A stretch of DNA of 20,645 nucleotides. Source: a virus. A model generated the notes under the pieces. That model was not told the DNA's origin. It made no database searches and worked only from the letters and a program-made list of their open reading frames with translations. Positions 1-7,894 of this stretch are shown one piece after another (the stretch's first letter is position 1; the number at the start of each line of letters is the position of its first letter). Both the position numbers and the translations under genes were made by a program. The DNA lies in IMG/VR virus record IMGVR_UViG_3300042691_021563, positions 1 through 20,645 of that record. One strand, written 5' to 3'.

Positions 1-425
1 TTTTCTACATCTTTTGCCTTATCAGCATAAGATCTCACACCAGAACCAGTGGTTCCTGCTCCGGGCATAGACTTGAATGCAGAAGTTCCTTGTGCGTCAG
101 CTTTTGCTGCTGGAAATCCAGTTTGAGGCGCAACAGGTCTTGCTCCGCCAACTGACAATCCTGTACTTGTTTGTGTTGAACCAATTGTTGGAGTTGAACC
201 AGAAGAAGTGACGATATTTTGCGACAACGAAGAACTAGCTGGAGTAGAAGATTGACCGCTTACTCTTGACTGACCATATTGACCATAAACTTGTTTGTCA
301 AGTGCTTGTCTTCTTACACCAAGAGTATCAGGTTGTCCACCAATAATTTCTGTTTTACCAGGGACAACTCTTTCACTCAATTTCAAAAACGATTCAATTA
401 GTGTTGACTTTTTTTCTTCGCTCAT
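1..425 (-). CDS. Low-complexity phage protein, N-terminal part (runs off the left edge)
   Basis: An open frame begins at an ATG (423-425) one base after the stop of the preceding gene and stays open to the window edge, giving about 141 residues without a stop. I do not recognise a domain. The N-terminus (MSEEKKSTLIESFLKLSERV) is a short charged helix-like segment. The rest is rich in Ser, Thr, Gly and Gln, as in a linker or a disordered virion protein. The segment holds two hydrophobic-x-E sites (LIE before Ser, LSE before Arg) of the kind cut by T4-type prohead proteases, but this is weak evidence. It is the last gene of the co-directional block that starts at 3802. Codon structure and tight coupling make it likely real; its function is unknown. 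Confidence 0.7.
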   Translation of the reverse strand, partial: MSEEKKSTLIESFLKLSERVVPGKTEIIGGQPDTLGVRRQALDKQVYGQYGQSRVSGQSSTPASSSLSQNIVTSSGSTPTIGSTQTSTGLSVGGARPVAPQTGFPAAKADAQGTSAFKSMPGAGTTGSGVRSYADKAKDVE

Positions 426-426
426 T

Positions 427-2520
427 TTACTTTGATCCCTCGTCTGGGTTTTTAATAGTTGGATTGATTTCTACTGTTGAACTTTTCTTTTTCTTAGCAA
501 CAAGTTTTTGCTCATCAATAATCTTACGAATTATCTCGGCTTGCTTAGTGGCTTTCTTTCTGTTACTATTTGGTCTAGCAACATTCTCAATGCTTTCGCG
601 CTCAGAGTCAGCATCCTCAATCAAACCTCTTGTTTCTTGATAAGAAGAAGTTTGTAGCAACGAACCATAAATTGGGAAGTGCGTAAATGTGCTAACTGGT
701 GCGCTACCGAATGCGCCACCACCGCCGCCAGCTGCTCCACCAAGACCACCAAGAGCACCAAGCAATCTCTTCAACTTGTCTTTTAGTGGTTCTTTTTGTT
801 TTTGTTCTTTAGATTTTTCGTTTTTATTTTGTTTTGTTGTTTTTCCAGATGCATTTGCTGCTGCTAAAGCTGCAGCAGCAGCTGCATTAGGCGCTATAGC
901 AGGAGCAGCAGCTGGTGCTGTAACAGGAGCAGCAGCTGGTGCTGTAACAGGAGCGGCAGCAGGTTGTGATGATGGCTGTTGTGTTGGTCCAATATCTGGG
1001 CGATTTCCAGGTTTTGGAGTAACACTTGGTTTCGGTTTGTCAACAGTTTTTTTATCTGGTGGCGCAACAACTGGCGCAACTGGTGCTGGAGTTGTTACGG
1101 GAGGAGCAACGAATGGTGCTGGTGGACCAGATGGTTGCTTTGCTGGTGGCTTGTTGATCGGATCGTTTGCTGGGGTTTTAGGTTTAAAAGGTTTGTTTGG
1201 ATCAAACGGTTTGAATTCAGGCATTCCTGGAACTTTTGGTGTTTCAGGAGGAGCTTCTGGTTTTGGCGCAGCAGGTTTTGCTGGTGGAGCTTTTCTCCAA
1301 GGAACATCACGCTGAGGAGCGCCTCTTCTTGAAGGGCCAGGACTAACTGGTGCAGGCTTTACAGGCTCAGGAGCTTTCGGTGCAGGTTTTGCTCCTCCAG
1401 CAGTTTTTAATTGTGCTACTGTTGCATTTGAAGGAGTTGTATCTGTTGGTGGCTTGATGCTGACCACGTTTTCTGGAGCAGATGGATGTTGAATTTGTGT
1501 CCCACCACCGCCGCCACCCCCGCCTCCGCGAGGATTTGGAGGTTTTGCTACACCAGCACCACCTTCTGGTGATAGTGGTGTTCTTGCTCCACTTCTAGCT
1601 GAAGAAGTTGAAGCTGTTGAACTTGGTTCTCTTGCTTGTGTGCCGAGAGGTTTACTTCTTACGTTTACGCTTGAACGAGGTTTGCCTGCAAATGGTTGAT
1701 ATTTTAGTTTAGTAGTAGTAACTGGTGGTTCGGTTCCACCAGTCTTTGTTGGCGCAACATCAGTTTTAGGAGCTTCGACCTCAGCAGGTTTAGCTGCTTT
1801 AGGAACTTCAACCTCAGCAGGTTTAGCGGTTGTTGTTTGCTTTGGAACAGGACTCATTACAGCCTGATCTGCTTGTTTTATAACTTTGCTGCCGAATCTT
1901 CCTAAAGCATAACCACCAGCTAAAGGTAAAGCAACGCCTGTTGTAAATTCTTTTGCAGCTTTTTTATATTCGCCTTGTTTAGCTAATGCAGTGCTATCAA
2001 GAGCACTGCCAGCAATATCAGTTGCTCCAAAAGTTAGTGCGCTTGCTGCTTTTGCTATTTTTTCAATTCTTTCTCTTGCTTCTCTACCACCACCATAAAG
2101 TTTTTCTAATTCTGCAGACATGGCTTCTGTTGGCAAAGGTTCTCTACTGGTAAGCTCGCCGCTTGGTTTCATACCAGGAGGCAAATTACCACCAACAACT
2201 TTATCTTTGTCGCTTTTCTTTTTAGAAGTTGTTTCTGAAGCAGGATCCCAAGATTCTCCTTCTTCCTCTTCCTTCTTTTTTGTTTGTTCTTCTAGATTTT
2301 CTTCTTTCTTCATAGTCTCGCTTGAAGAAATTTTGGCACGAGCTCTCTTTGCTAATTCTGTATCAGAGTTAGGATGTTTTTCGCCATTTGGTGGTGTTAT
2401 ACGACCAACAGGTTTTAGAAACGCTGATGGCGTGCCCTTGAACTCATCGGTGTTAGGACCACCAATGCTCTCTGCCAATACTTTTCTGATAGCGTGTTCT
2501 AAACCAATTTTCTTTTCCAT
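427..2520 (-). CDS. Pro/Ala/Lys-rich low-complexity protein, possible internal virion protein
   Basis: This 697-residue protein has no domain I recognise. Residues 1-20 form a short amphipathic segment ending in VLAE before Ser, which would fit a T4-type prohead-protease site. Residues 65-90 are strongly acidic and basic. Residues 145-215 are the only ordered-looking part, with Ala/Gly-rich helices (around ALPLAGGYALGRFG) that could touch a membrane. From about 220 to 600 it is a disordered Pro/Ala/Lys linker with a duplicated AKPAEVE-type unit, a run of nine glycines and a tandem APVTAPAA repeat. The C-terminus is Lys-rich. The ATG overlaps the stop of the Dps-like gene (TAATG) and has GAGG four bases upstream. 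The antisense and shifted frames that are also open here are by-products of the Ala/Gly/Pro codon bias. A head-interior or DNA-associated role is inference only. Confidence 0.8.
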   Translation of the reverse strand: MEKKIGLEHAIRKVLAESIGGPNTDEFKGTPSAFLKPVGRITPPNGEKHPNSDTELAKRARAKISSSETMKKEENLEEQTKKKEEEEGESWDPASETTSKKKSDKDKVVGGNLPPGMKPSGELTSREPLPTEAMSAELEKLYGGGREARERIEKIAKAASALTFGATDIAGSALDSTALAKQGEYKKAAKEFTTGVALPLAGGYALGRFGSKVIKQADQAVMSPVPKQTTTAKPAEVEVPKAAKPAEVEAPKTDVAPTKTGGTEPPVTTTKLKYQPFAGKPRSSVNVRSKPLGTQAREPSSTASTSSARSGARTPLSPEGGAGVAKPPNPRGGGGGGGGGTQIQHPSAPENVVSIKPPTDTTPSNATVAQLKTAGGAKPAPKAPEPVKPAPVSPGPSRRGAPQRDVPWRKAPPAKPAAPKPEAPPETPKVPGMPEFKPFDPNKPFKPKTPANDPINKPPAKQPSGPPAPFVAPPVTTPAPVAPVVAPPDKKTVDKPKPSVTPKPGNRPDIGPTQQPSSQPAAAPVTAPAAAPVTAPAAAPAIAPNAAAAAALAAANASGKTTKQNKNEKSKEQKQKEPLKDKLKRLLGALGGLGGAAGGGGGAFGSAPVSTFTHFPIYGSLLQTSSYQETRGLIEDADSERESIENVARPNSNRKKATKQAEIIRKIIDEQKLVAKKKKSSTVEINPTIKNPDEGSK
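901..960 (-). repeat. 24-bp tandem repeat coding for APVTAPAA
   Basis: Two exact 24-bp copies (901-924 and 925-948) are followed by a 12-base third copy (949-960) with one mismatch. It lies in frame inside the Pro/Ala-rich gene. It encodes an eight-residue unit, so copy-number change by slippage would keep the reading frame. Confidence 0.9.
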
Positions 2521-2978
2521 TAGCCTCTACCTTTTGATATAGCTCTTAGCATCCAACCATGCTTTTCGTGGATGTCAATGCGCTCTTCTAGGAAATTTGT
2601 TATACCTATTTTGTTTGCCTTTTCAGACATGTCATGAGCAGTTACCAACGACTCAAGAACTTTCTTATTATCTTCTTCAAGCTTACGAGCCATGTTAATT
2701 GCTGAAGGGATGTTAGTTTCGTCAGAAATTGTGGCTAACTGATAGAATCTACCAAACGAACCTGGAACATACTCATCGAGTGTACGTATATGCTCAGCGA
2801 TTACATCAGTTGCTGCCCAAGTTTCGTTGTACAAAGTAGCAAAGAATGCGTGATAGTCGTTGAAGTTTTCGCCCTCAACGTTCCAATGATAGTTGTGCGC
2901 CTTTAGATAGAAAGCAAAAGTATTTGCCAAAACCACCTTCAACGAATCTGCTAATGTATTATTCTTTTCTTCAGCCAT
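2520..2978 (-). CDS. dps: Dps-like ferritin-fold protein
   Basis: This 152-residue four-helix protein belongs to the Dps/ferritin-like family, whose members form shells that oxidise and store iron and protect DNA from peroxide. Helix 1 has KAHNYHWNVEG and helix 2 has H-x14-D-x3-E, which align with the E. coli Dps inter-subunit ferroxidase residues H51, H63, D78 and E82. The position of D67 is Ala here. That may weaken iron binding, or may be normal for the phage subfamily. I place the start at the ATG at 2976-2978 (MAEEKN), two bases after the upstream stop. An in-frame ATG at 2993 would add five residues and overlap the upstream gene. It sits in a structural-type block rather than with hsp20 and pstS. 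Its stop overlaps the next ATG. Confidence 0.88.
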   Translation of the reverse strand: MAEEKNNTLADSLKVVLANTFAFYLKAHNYHWNVEGENFNDYHAFFATLYNETWAATDVIAEHIRTLDEYVPGSFGRFYQLATISDETNIPSAINMARKLEEDNKKVLESLVTAHDMSEKANKIGITNFLEERIDIHEKHGWMLRAISKGRG

Positions 2979-2980
2979 AA

Positions 2981-3802
2981 TTAACAATCCCATGCTTTAC
3001 GCGACCAATAGTTGGCGCTTGTTTTATCAGTTAAATTACCTTGACCACCAGAGCGAGCGCAATATGAACGCTTTCTTCCTGGCTGGTCTTTCTTGATTGA
3101 CATATTTTTGTCACCAAAATTCACCTTCTGCGCCTTACCGTCACCATCTGGATCAACGAATACCTTTGACTTCTTAACGTCGCCCTTCATTGGCTTGTTA
3201 AGAGGAACCTTTTTGCCTTTATAAGTAGCCTCAAAAACAACCTTCTTTACTGCTTTCAGCAACGAAGATTGACCTGGAGTATCCTGAGCTAATATGTTTG
3301 TGTATGAAGTAGTGCCTTCAAATCTTGAGCTTGGGTCGTTTTTGTCTTTAGAAACCTTTTCGGCTCCAGTGTATTCCTCTGGTACGCAATTAGGAACCTT
3401 CTTGCCCTTCTTCATCTTCATGCCAATCTGCTTATAACCAGTCCAGCATGGATCAGCTTCTTCGTTCTGAGAGGCTTTTAGGGCTGCATCAGTGGGAGCG
3501 CCTTCCGATCCAGGCTTACGCATGCGTTCGCCAGAGCCAGCAGCAATACGCTTGCGCTTTGCGTGAATGTTGTCCCAAAGACCTCTTTTTTCTAGTAAAT
3601 CTGCGTCGAGTTCGGATGCGAAACCGCCAGCGATGAAAGAATTAACTCGGTCAAACCCAAACTGCTCAGGATTACCATTGAAGGACTCGTCCCACATGTT
3701 GTAACCACGGCGGTAAACTTCTTCTAAAATGCCTGTTGAATGACCTGAAATCTGAGATTTCTTATAGATTGCAAGCTTCTGCTTGTCGTTTAATTCTACC
3801 AT
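2981..3802 (-). CDS. Modular conserved phage protein (DUF5872-like and Cys-ended C-terminal modules)
   Basis: This 273-residue protein is built from short modules that recur in proteins of marine T4-like phages. An N-terminal helical segment (1-70) is followed by the KRGLWDNIHAKRKRI-AGSGERMRKPGS stretch at about 71-100, which resembles DUF5872. Then comes DPCWTGYKQIGMK...VPNCVP (about 117-141). A C-terminal module from about 195 runs VPLNKPM...NFGDKNMSIKKD...YWSRKAWDC, a pattern I know from many marine phage proteins of unknown function. It is very basic, and its Cys, Arg and Lys content suggests nucleic-acid contact or metal binding. The start has AAGGA eight bases upstream. The gene opens the block 3802-1 and lies behind a candidate late promoter. 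The biochemical role is unknown. Confidence 0.82.
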   Translation of the reverse strand: MVELNDKQKLAIYKKSQISGHSTGILEEVYRRGYNMWDESFNGNPEQFGFDRVNSFIAGGFASELDADLLEKRGLWDNIHAKRKRIAAGSGERMRKPGSEGAPTDAALKASQNEEADPCWTGYKQIGMKMKKGKKVPNCVPEEYTGAEKVSKDKNDPSSRFEGTTSYTNILAQDTPGQSSLLKAVKKVVFEATYKGKKVPLNKPMKGDVKKSKVFVDPDGDGKAQKVNFGDKNMSIKKDQPGRKRSYCARSGGQGNLTDKTSANYWSRKAWDC

Positions 3803-3868
3803 CGGAGTTTTCCTTTAGACTTATCCGTTATGTTTATGCGAGTTTGCCTATAGCCTTATCGCGATTCT

Positions 3869-3878
3869 TTTATTTAGT
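3869..3878 (-). promoter_or_regulatory. Candidate late promoter (ACTAAATAAA on the minus strand)
   Basis: The minus-strand decamer ACTAAATAAA lies in the 83-nt gap between two gene blocks, about 70 nt upstream of the ATG at 3802. It shares the TAAATA core of the T4 late promoter (TATAAATA). The identical decamer recurs at 9955-9964 and close relatives occur at 9792-9801 and 18710-18717, all at gene borders. I see no convincing terminator in this gap. Confidence 0.4.
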
Positions 3879-3885
3879 TGAAATA

Positions 3886-5976
3886 TTACTTTGATCTTCT
3901 TTTGCCTCTGTTGGCTAGAGGATCTCCGTTTTCATCAGAGTCCCAATAATTTAAAGAGTCTCTGCTGACAGATGAAGGGTTATATGCTTTGAACCCAATT
4001 ATCTTAGACAAACTGTTTTGATTGTCTGATAGCTGTTTGCCTAGAGATTTGTTAATTTCATTTGATGTTTTTTGGTTTGTGGCTAGATATTTTCCTGCTT
4101 CATCTTGAGTTGCAGCAGGATTACCAGTGTTGTAACCCAAACCACCAACACCAGATGTGGTGTTCTCGTTGATCTTTTTCTTTGATCTGGCTTTGATTGT
4201 CTGCATCAAACTCTGAGCATCCTCAGGAGTTGTTCTACTGTGAAGCATTTGGCGGAATCTTTCAACATGATCTGGATTATCGTGATCCAATGATCTAGCA
4301 GCTGCTCTGACGGCGCTACCAGAAGTTTCGCCTCTTGGATTCTCAACAACATTGTAGCTGGCATAGTTCATACGATAATCACCGCCCCTTCTTGAACCAT
4401 CGTCATTGATGGTCAATGGGAAACGAGAACCATTGTACTTGTCTAGTATGCCCTTGTAATTCTCAGAAGAACCACCAGCCGATGATTTGTTCTTAACTCC
4501 TGTTGAGCCAGAACCAGCGACCATAGTAAGGTGTAAGTTTTGGCCATCATCTTTGTGACGGTGCCACATCCATGCCAATGCTTTCGCTGGGTTTTTTGTG
4601 TGGCGGTGATCGCCAGCGATAAACGAGTCAGCTTTTTCTGGATAAACTTTTTTTAGTCTATCAATTTTCTCGCTGATAGTCAAAGGATCTTTATCAGTTG
4701 TTTCTTCTGGAGTAGATGGACCCATAACAAACACATAGTGCTGATGCGCTGGTTGTGAAAACAGATTGTTAAGTAATTTCTCATGCTCAACAGAGGGACC
4801 ATTAAATCTGCCTGCAGCTCCAGCAATGTGAAAATCCGGAGCAGCTTCCTTCAAGTTTGTTCTTGGAACTTTAGCTTCTTCAGGAACTTTCTTTGCTTGC
4901 TTGGCTCGTTCTTTAGCATAAAACTCATTTTGAATACCAGCGATTTCTCTTTCTTTTTGTGGAGTAAAGTGATCTGGGAACGCTCTTCTCATATGATCTA
5001 AAGTAGCGTTCTTAACAGCCATATCTTCTTCTTCACCAGTACCAATCATCTGACGATGCTGGTTGTCTACAAACTTATCAATAACTCTGCTTCTCTGCTC
5101 AGGGCTGAGATAGTTGTTCATATGCTTTAACAAACCATGGAAGGAACCAATATCATGAACATCCTGTCTAGTTGGTTTGCGATTGAACATGTTCTGGTAA
5201 ATAGTAGGAACGTCAGTTGTATATGTGCTTTCCTTTGGAGTTTTCTCTCTCATAATAGGCTTACCATCTTCAGTTCCGATCTGCTCATGACCTTCTCTCA
5301 TACCACGGTCAACAGAAAATCTGTGTGTTGGAATGAAACCCTCAGCATCGCCTTTCTTCGAACGGACAACGCCGAATCTACCATGAGCAGAAGTCATTGC
5401 GCTCAATAGTAACTTATGGAAAGCGCCTTTGACGCCGCTCTTGACATCACCCCAATCTGAACTGTGAGAAAACTGGTTCCATTCGCTTGGCTCGTTATTT
5501 TTATAAGTTGATGGTTCCATATCAAACTGCTGCACCTGACCATCATCATGTCTAGCCAAAGTCAATGTCTGAGAGCCAGCTCTTTTCTGACCAACAATAG
5601 TATACTTACCAAAACGTGAACCTGGAGAAAGCACCTTTGATAATGTATCAGCGTGCTGTTCCGGAACCATAATGTCAGCATCGCCAACTTTTGGTTTGTG
5701 TTGTACAAACTCTTCGTCTTTGATTTTTGGATCCATAAAAGCTCTTGTTGAACCAGCATATACGCTACCGCTGTTGATAGCTTCGCCCTTCGGTCCAAAC
5801 AAGTGCTCACCTGTTTCAGCCATGTGCGCATTGTTTATGTGGTGTAGGAAATCGTGTATGTCTTGCTGACGCTCTGCTCTGTTATGCTTCTTATCAAGCA
5901 ACATTGGTTCAGCAGCAACATCGCCAAGCTTTAGATTACCGCCTTCTGTGATGAATGATCTGAAGTTTACAACCAT
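3886..5976 (-). CDS. Two-domain nucleotidyltransferase: Pol-beta-like plus NMNAT/cytidylyltransferase-like, with capsid-targeting N-terminus
   Basis: This is a 696-residue protein. Residues 1-11 (MVVNFRSFITE, then Gly) match the capsid-targeting and protease-cleavage pattern shared with three neighbours. Residues 60-160 carry a Pol-beta nucleotidyltransferase signature: AGST (74-77), GDADI with D99 and D101, and a third acidic strand QFDME (D152). Residues 383-560 look like the HxGH nucleotidyltransferase fold: GRFNGPSVEH (389-398, with the usual T-x-G-H altered to S-V-E-H) and SGSAVR (552-557), equivalent to the ISGTxxR motif of NMNAT-type enzymes. The C-terminal 100 residues are Asn/Ser/Gly-rich and probably flexible. 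The substrate is unknown; NAD synthesis, tRNA or RNA end modification are all possible. It is last in the block starting at 9765 and its ATG overlaps the previous stop (TAATG). Domain calls are from motifs only. Confidence 0.75.
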   Translation of the reverse strand: MVVNFRSFITEGGNLKLGDVAAEPMLLDKKHNRAERQQDIHDFLHHINNAHMAETGEHLFGPKGEAINSGSVYAGSTRAFMDPKIKDEEFVQHKPKVGDADIMVPEQHADTLSKVLSPGSRFGKYTIVGQKRAGSQTLTLARHDDGQVQQFDMEPSTYKNNEPSEWNQFSHSSDWGDVKSGVKGAFHKLLLSAMTSAHGRFGVVRSKKGDAEGFIPTHRFSVDRGMREGHEQIGTEDGKPIMREKTPKESTYTTDVPTIYQNMFNRKPTRQDVHDIGSFHGLLKHMNNYLSPEQRSRVIDKFVDNQHRQMIGTGEEEDMAVKNATLDHMRRAFPDHFTPQKEREIAGIQNEFYAKERAKQAKKVPEEAKVPRTNLKEAAPDFHIAGAAGRFNGPSVEHEKLLNNLFSQPAHQHYVFVMGPSTPEETTDKDPLTISEKIDRLKKVYPEKADSFIAGDHRHTKNPAKALAWMWHRHKDDGQNLHLTMVAGSGSTGVKNKSSAGGSSENYKGILDKYNGSRFPLTINDDGSRRGGDYRMNYASYNVVENPRGETSGSAVRAAARSLDHDNPDHVERFRQMLHSRTTPEDAQSLMQTIKARSKKKINENTTSGVGGLGYNTGNPAATQDEAGKYLATNQKTSNEINKSLGKQLSDNQNSLSKIIGFKAYNPSSVSRDSLNYWDSDENGDPLANRGKRRSK

Positions 5977-6851
5977 TATTTCTTTCCGATGCTTCTTAGT
6001 ATTGCTTGTGCTGCCTTGAACTTTTGGAAGGTTGGAGAAGTAACCTTAACTCTCTGAGCCTCTGGGTCATCAGGATGGAACACATGCCCTTCAGTTTCAT
6101 TACCCCACTTAGGTTCAAGGTTGTCAGTATGCGCTCTTATTCTCTTTTCGACCTCAGAATTGATGTCAGCAACTTTCTGCTGCTCAATAGCTTTCTGTTC
6201 TGAATGCTCTTTCTTTCTTGATCCGAGTATCTCAGGGTTGATAGTGTCAAGCTTTTCTTTCAAGTCTTTTGCTGGTACAGACACTTTACCATTTTCAACA
6301 ACGTCGTGATCGAAGTTCAAATGTTCGTTACCGAGTGTTTTGAAATGCTCGGGATCATGTATTTCGTTGCCATCCATCTGCGAGTGCATAATGAAAGAAC
6401 CTGACTTACCCATCTTGTTTGGATCGTATGATGTACCGACAAACTTAACGCCACCATCTTCAGCAGGTGTAGCAAATGGCTTGTAGAATATTTCACCCTT
6501 AACACTTGCTTCCTTACCGCTTTCTTCGCGCTTTTGTTTCAAGTAGTTCTTTAGGTTTTTGTTGCCATCAAACAAACGAAACATATTGTCATAGTGTCTT
6601 GACATTGTTGGGTCAAGATCATCGCCGTACTTTTCTCTGGCTCCTTTTTCAAACCCACCAGCTTCTCTTACCTTTGGTGAACGAGAAGATCTAACATAGA
6701 AACCTTCATCATCATGACCAACTTCCATACCAGCACCATCAGTTTTTTCTGTAACATGTCCAGAAATCAAACCATGTTGTAGCATTTTCTGAAGATGATC
6801 GTATCTCAGATCTTTAGGATGAGCTATGCCTTTTCTTAAAATATCAGCCAT
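5976..6851 (-). CDS. RNA/DNA ligase-like covalent nucleotidyltransferase
   Basis: The 291 residues show ligase-superfamily motifs in the expected order. Motif I is EKTDGAGMEV with candidate adenylated lysine K36. An aromatic stretch FRLFD follows at 91-95, then VKGEIFY (E120), EGHVF at 254-258 (motif IV), and RVKVTSP at about 267-273 with K269 (motif V). Enzymes of this superfamily (ATP-dependent DNA ligases, T4 Rnl1/Rnl2) transfer AMP to lysine and then to a 5' end. The protein is short and has no obvious OB or other C-terminal domain. Unlike its four neighbours it lacks the F-x-x-F-[IL]-x-E N-terminus. The ATG has GAGGA upstream and overlaps the preceding stop (TAATG). Its position beside a HAD phosphatase and a nucleotidyltransferase suggests end healing and sealing, but the substrate is unproven. 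Confidence 0.7.
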   Translation of the reverse strand: MADILRKGIAHPKDLRYDHLQKMLQHGLISGHVTEKTDGAGMEVGHDDEGFYVRSSRSPKVREAGGFEKGAREKYGDDLDPTMSRHYDNMFRLFDGNKNLKNYLKQKREESGKEASVKGEIFYKPFATPAEDGGVKFVGTSYDPNKMGKSGSFIMHSQMDGNEIHDPEHFKTLGNEHLNFDHDVVENGKVSVPAKDLKEKLDTINPEILGSRKKEHSEQKAIEQQKVADINSEVEKRIRAHTDNLEPKWGNETEGHVFHPDDPEAQRVKVTSPTFQKFKAAQAILRSIGKK

Positions 6852-7894
6852 TAGTTCCTCTGAAGCTTTGCGAAATTACCTTGCTTGTCGTGTATCAATG
6901 CGCCTCTTGGTTCAATAGGCTCGCCGTTCTCATCATGGTGAGTAAACGGTTCGTTTTTATGCATAACACCAGCTAATATATTTTTACCGTTCTTCATTAG
7001 CCCATGTAACATAAACGCATGATCAAAATGCTTTCTGTTACTTATTACTTGTGAAGCAAGGTTGCCATGGTTCTTTTCGCCTTTGATATGCTCAAGATAC
7101 GAATCAGTGTGAGCTGTAAGACCTTGGCTTGACATATCATTTATGTGCTTCAATATCTTTTGATTGTGACCTTCCATACCATCAAACATTTCTGGCTTTG
7201 ACTTGGCATAAGTTATTTCCATTTGCTTTCTGTTGTTTAGGTATGCTTGCTGTTCGTCGGGCGTGTAGTTACCTGGAACGTGCTTCAAGGTTGGATCAAT
7301 CTGATGCACATCAGGATGCTGTTTGAACTTGGCTCTATCGTTACCAAGAGGCATAAAATCTCTGCCATTGTGCTTTGCTTCAACGACAACAGCCATCTTG
7401 GCATTTTTCAATGACTGGCCATGTGCGCTGTCAGCAGGTACAGAATAAGATCTACCAATACCATTTAAAACAACTCTGCCCTTCTTTGATGAAATCTGTT
7501 CGCCTGTGAACATCTTACCATCATAAGTTCCGTTACTGTCTGGCGCAATCTTAGCTAGATGCTCGTGGGCAGCCTTCAACTTAGTTGCCAGTTGCGGATT
7601 GCTGGCATAGTTCTTGTCTATCTCTTCTTTCGAGTAGTTTTTAATTGAAGGGTCTGAAGAAACATGAAACCCTTTCTTATCTCTACCGAAAGTAACTGGG
7701 TGGCTGTCATACTTTGTCATAGCAGTCACATCAGATTTTTTACCACGGAATAGATCGTGTAATCCATCAAGGAAGTTGGCTGCTTTGCCTACGTTTTCGT
7801 GACCATCACCATCATGGAAAACGTGGTCTTCGATGTGTGGGATTTTGTTTTTTGTTTGAGTTTCCTCTACAAGAAACGATTTAAAATTAATCAA
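6851..7894 (-). CDS. DUF6267-like protein with degenerate ligase-type motifs and capsid-targeting N-terminus; TTG start
   Basis: This 347-residue protein resembles a family of marine T4-like phage proteins that I know from memory as DUF6267. Features include MTKYDSHPVTFGRDKKGFHVSS (K61, a motif-I-like position with Ser for the usual Gly), a long helical stretch with KNYSKEEIDKNY, TYDGKMFTG at about 123-131, and a C-terminal RGALIHDKQGN...KL that resembles motifs IV and V. It may therefore be a diverged relative of the ligase-like protein encoded next to it, and the loss of Gly could mean an inactive or altered site. The first codon is TTG at 7892-7894, with GGGAGG five bases upstream. It yields MINFKSFLVE, the same N-terminal pattern as its neighbours, which supports this start. 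It overlaps the previous gene by 8 nt. Confidence 0.75.
   Translation of the reverse strand: MINFKSFLVEETQTKNKIPHIEDHVFHDGDGHENVGKAANFLDGLHDLFRGKKSDVTAMTKYDSHPVTFGRDKKGFHVSSDPSIKNYSKEEIDKNYASNPQLATKLKAAHEHLAKIAPDSNGTYDGKMFTGEQISSKKGRVVLNGIGRSYSVPADSAHGQSLKNAKMAVVVEAKHNGRDFMPLGNDRAKFKQHPDVHQIDPTLKHVPGNYTPDEQQAYLNNRKQMEITYAKSKPEMFDGMEGHNQKILKHINDMSSQGLTAHTDSYLEHIKGEKNHGNLASQVISNRKHFDHAFMLHGLMKNGKNILAGVMHKNEPFTHHDENGEPIEPRGALIHDKQGNFAKLQRN

Noticed and set aside
689-1315. Long open frame on the plus strand opposite the Pro/Ala-rich gene (and other plus-strand frames at 401-640, 979-1332 and 2120-2542)
   Set aside because: Its Gly/Ala-rich product mirrors the repeat codons of the real minus-strand gene. 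It has no ribosome site, and all neighbours are on the other strand.
5562-5831. Minus-strand open frame of 89 codons inside the nucleotidyltransferase gene
   Set aside because: It lies wholly within a well-supported gene in another frame and has no recognisable motif.
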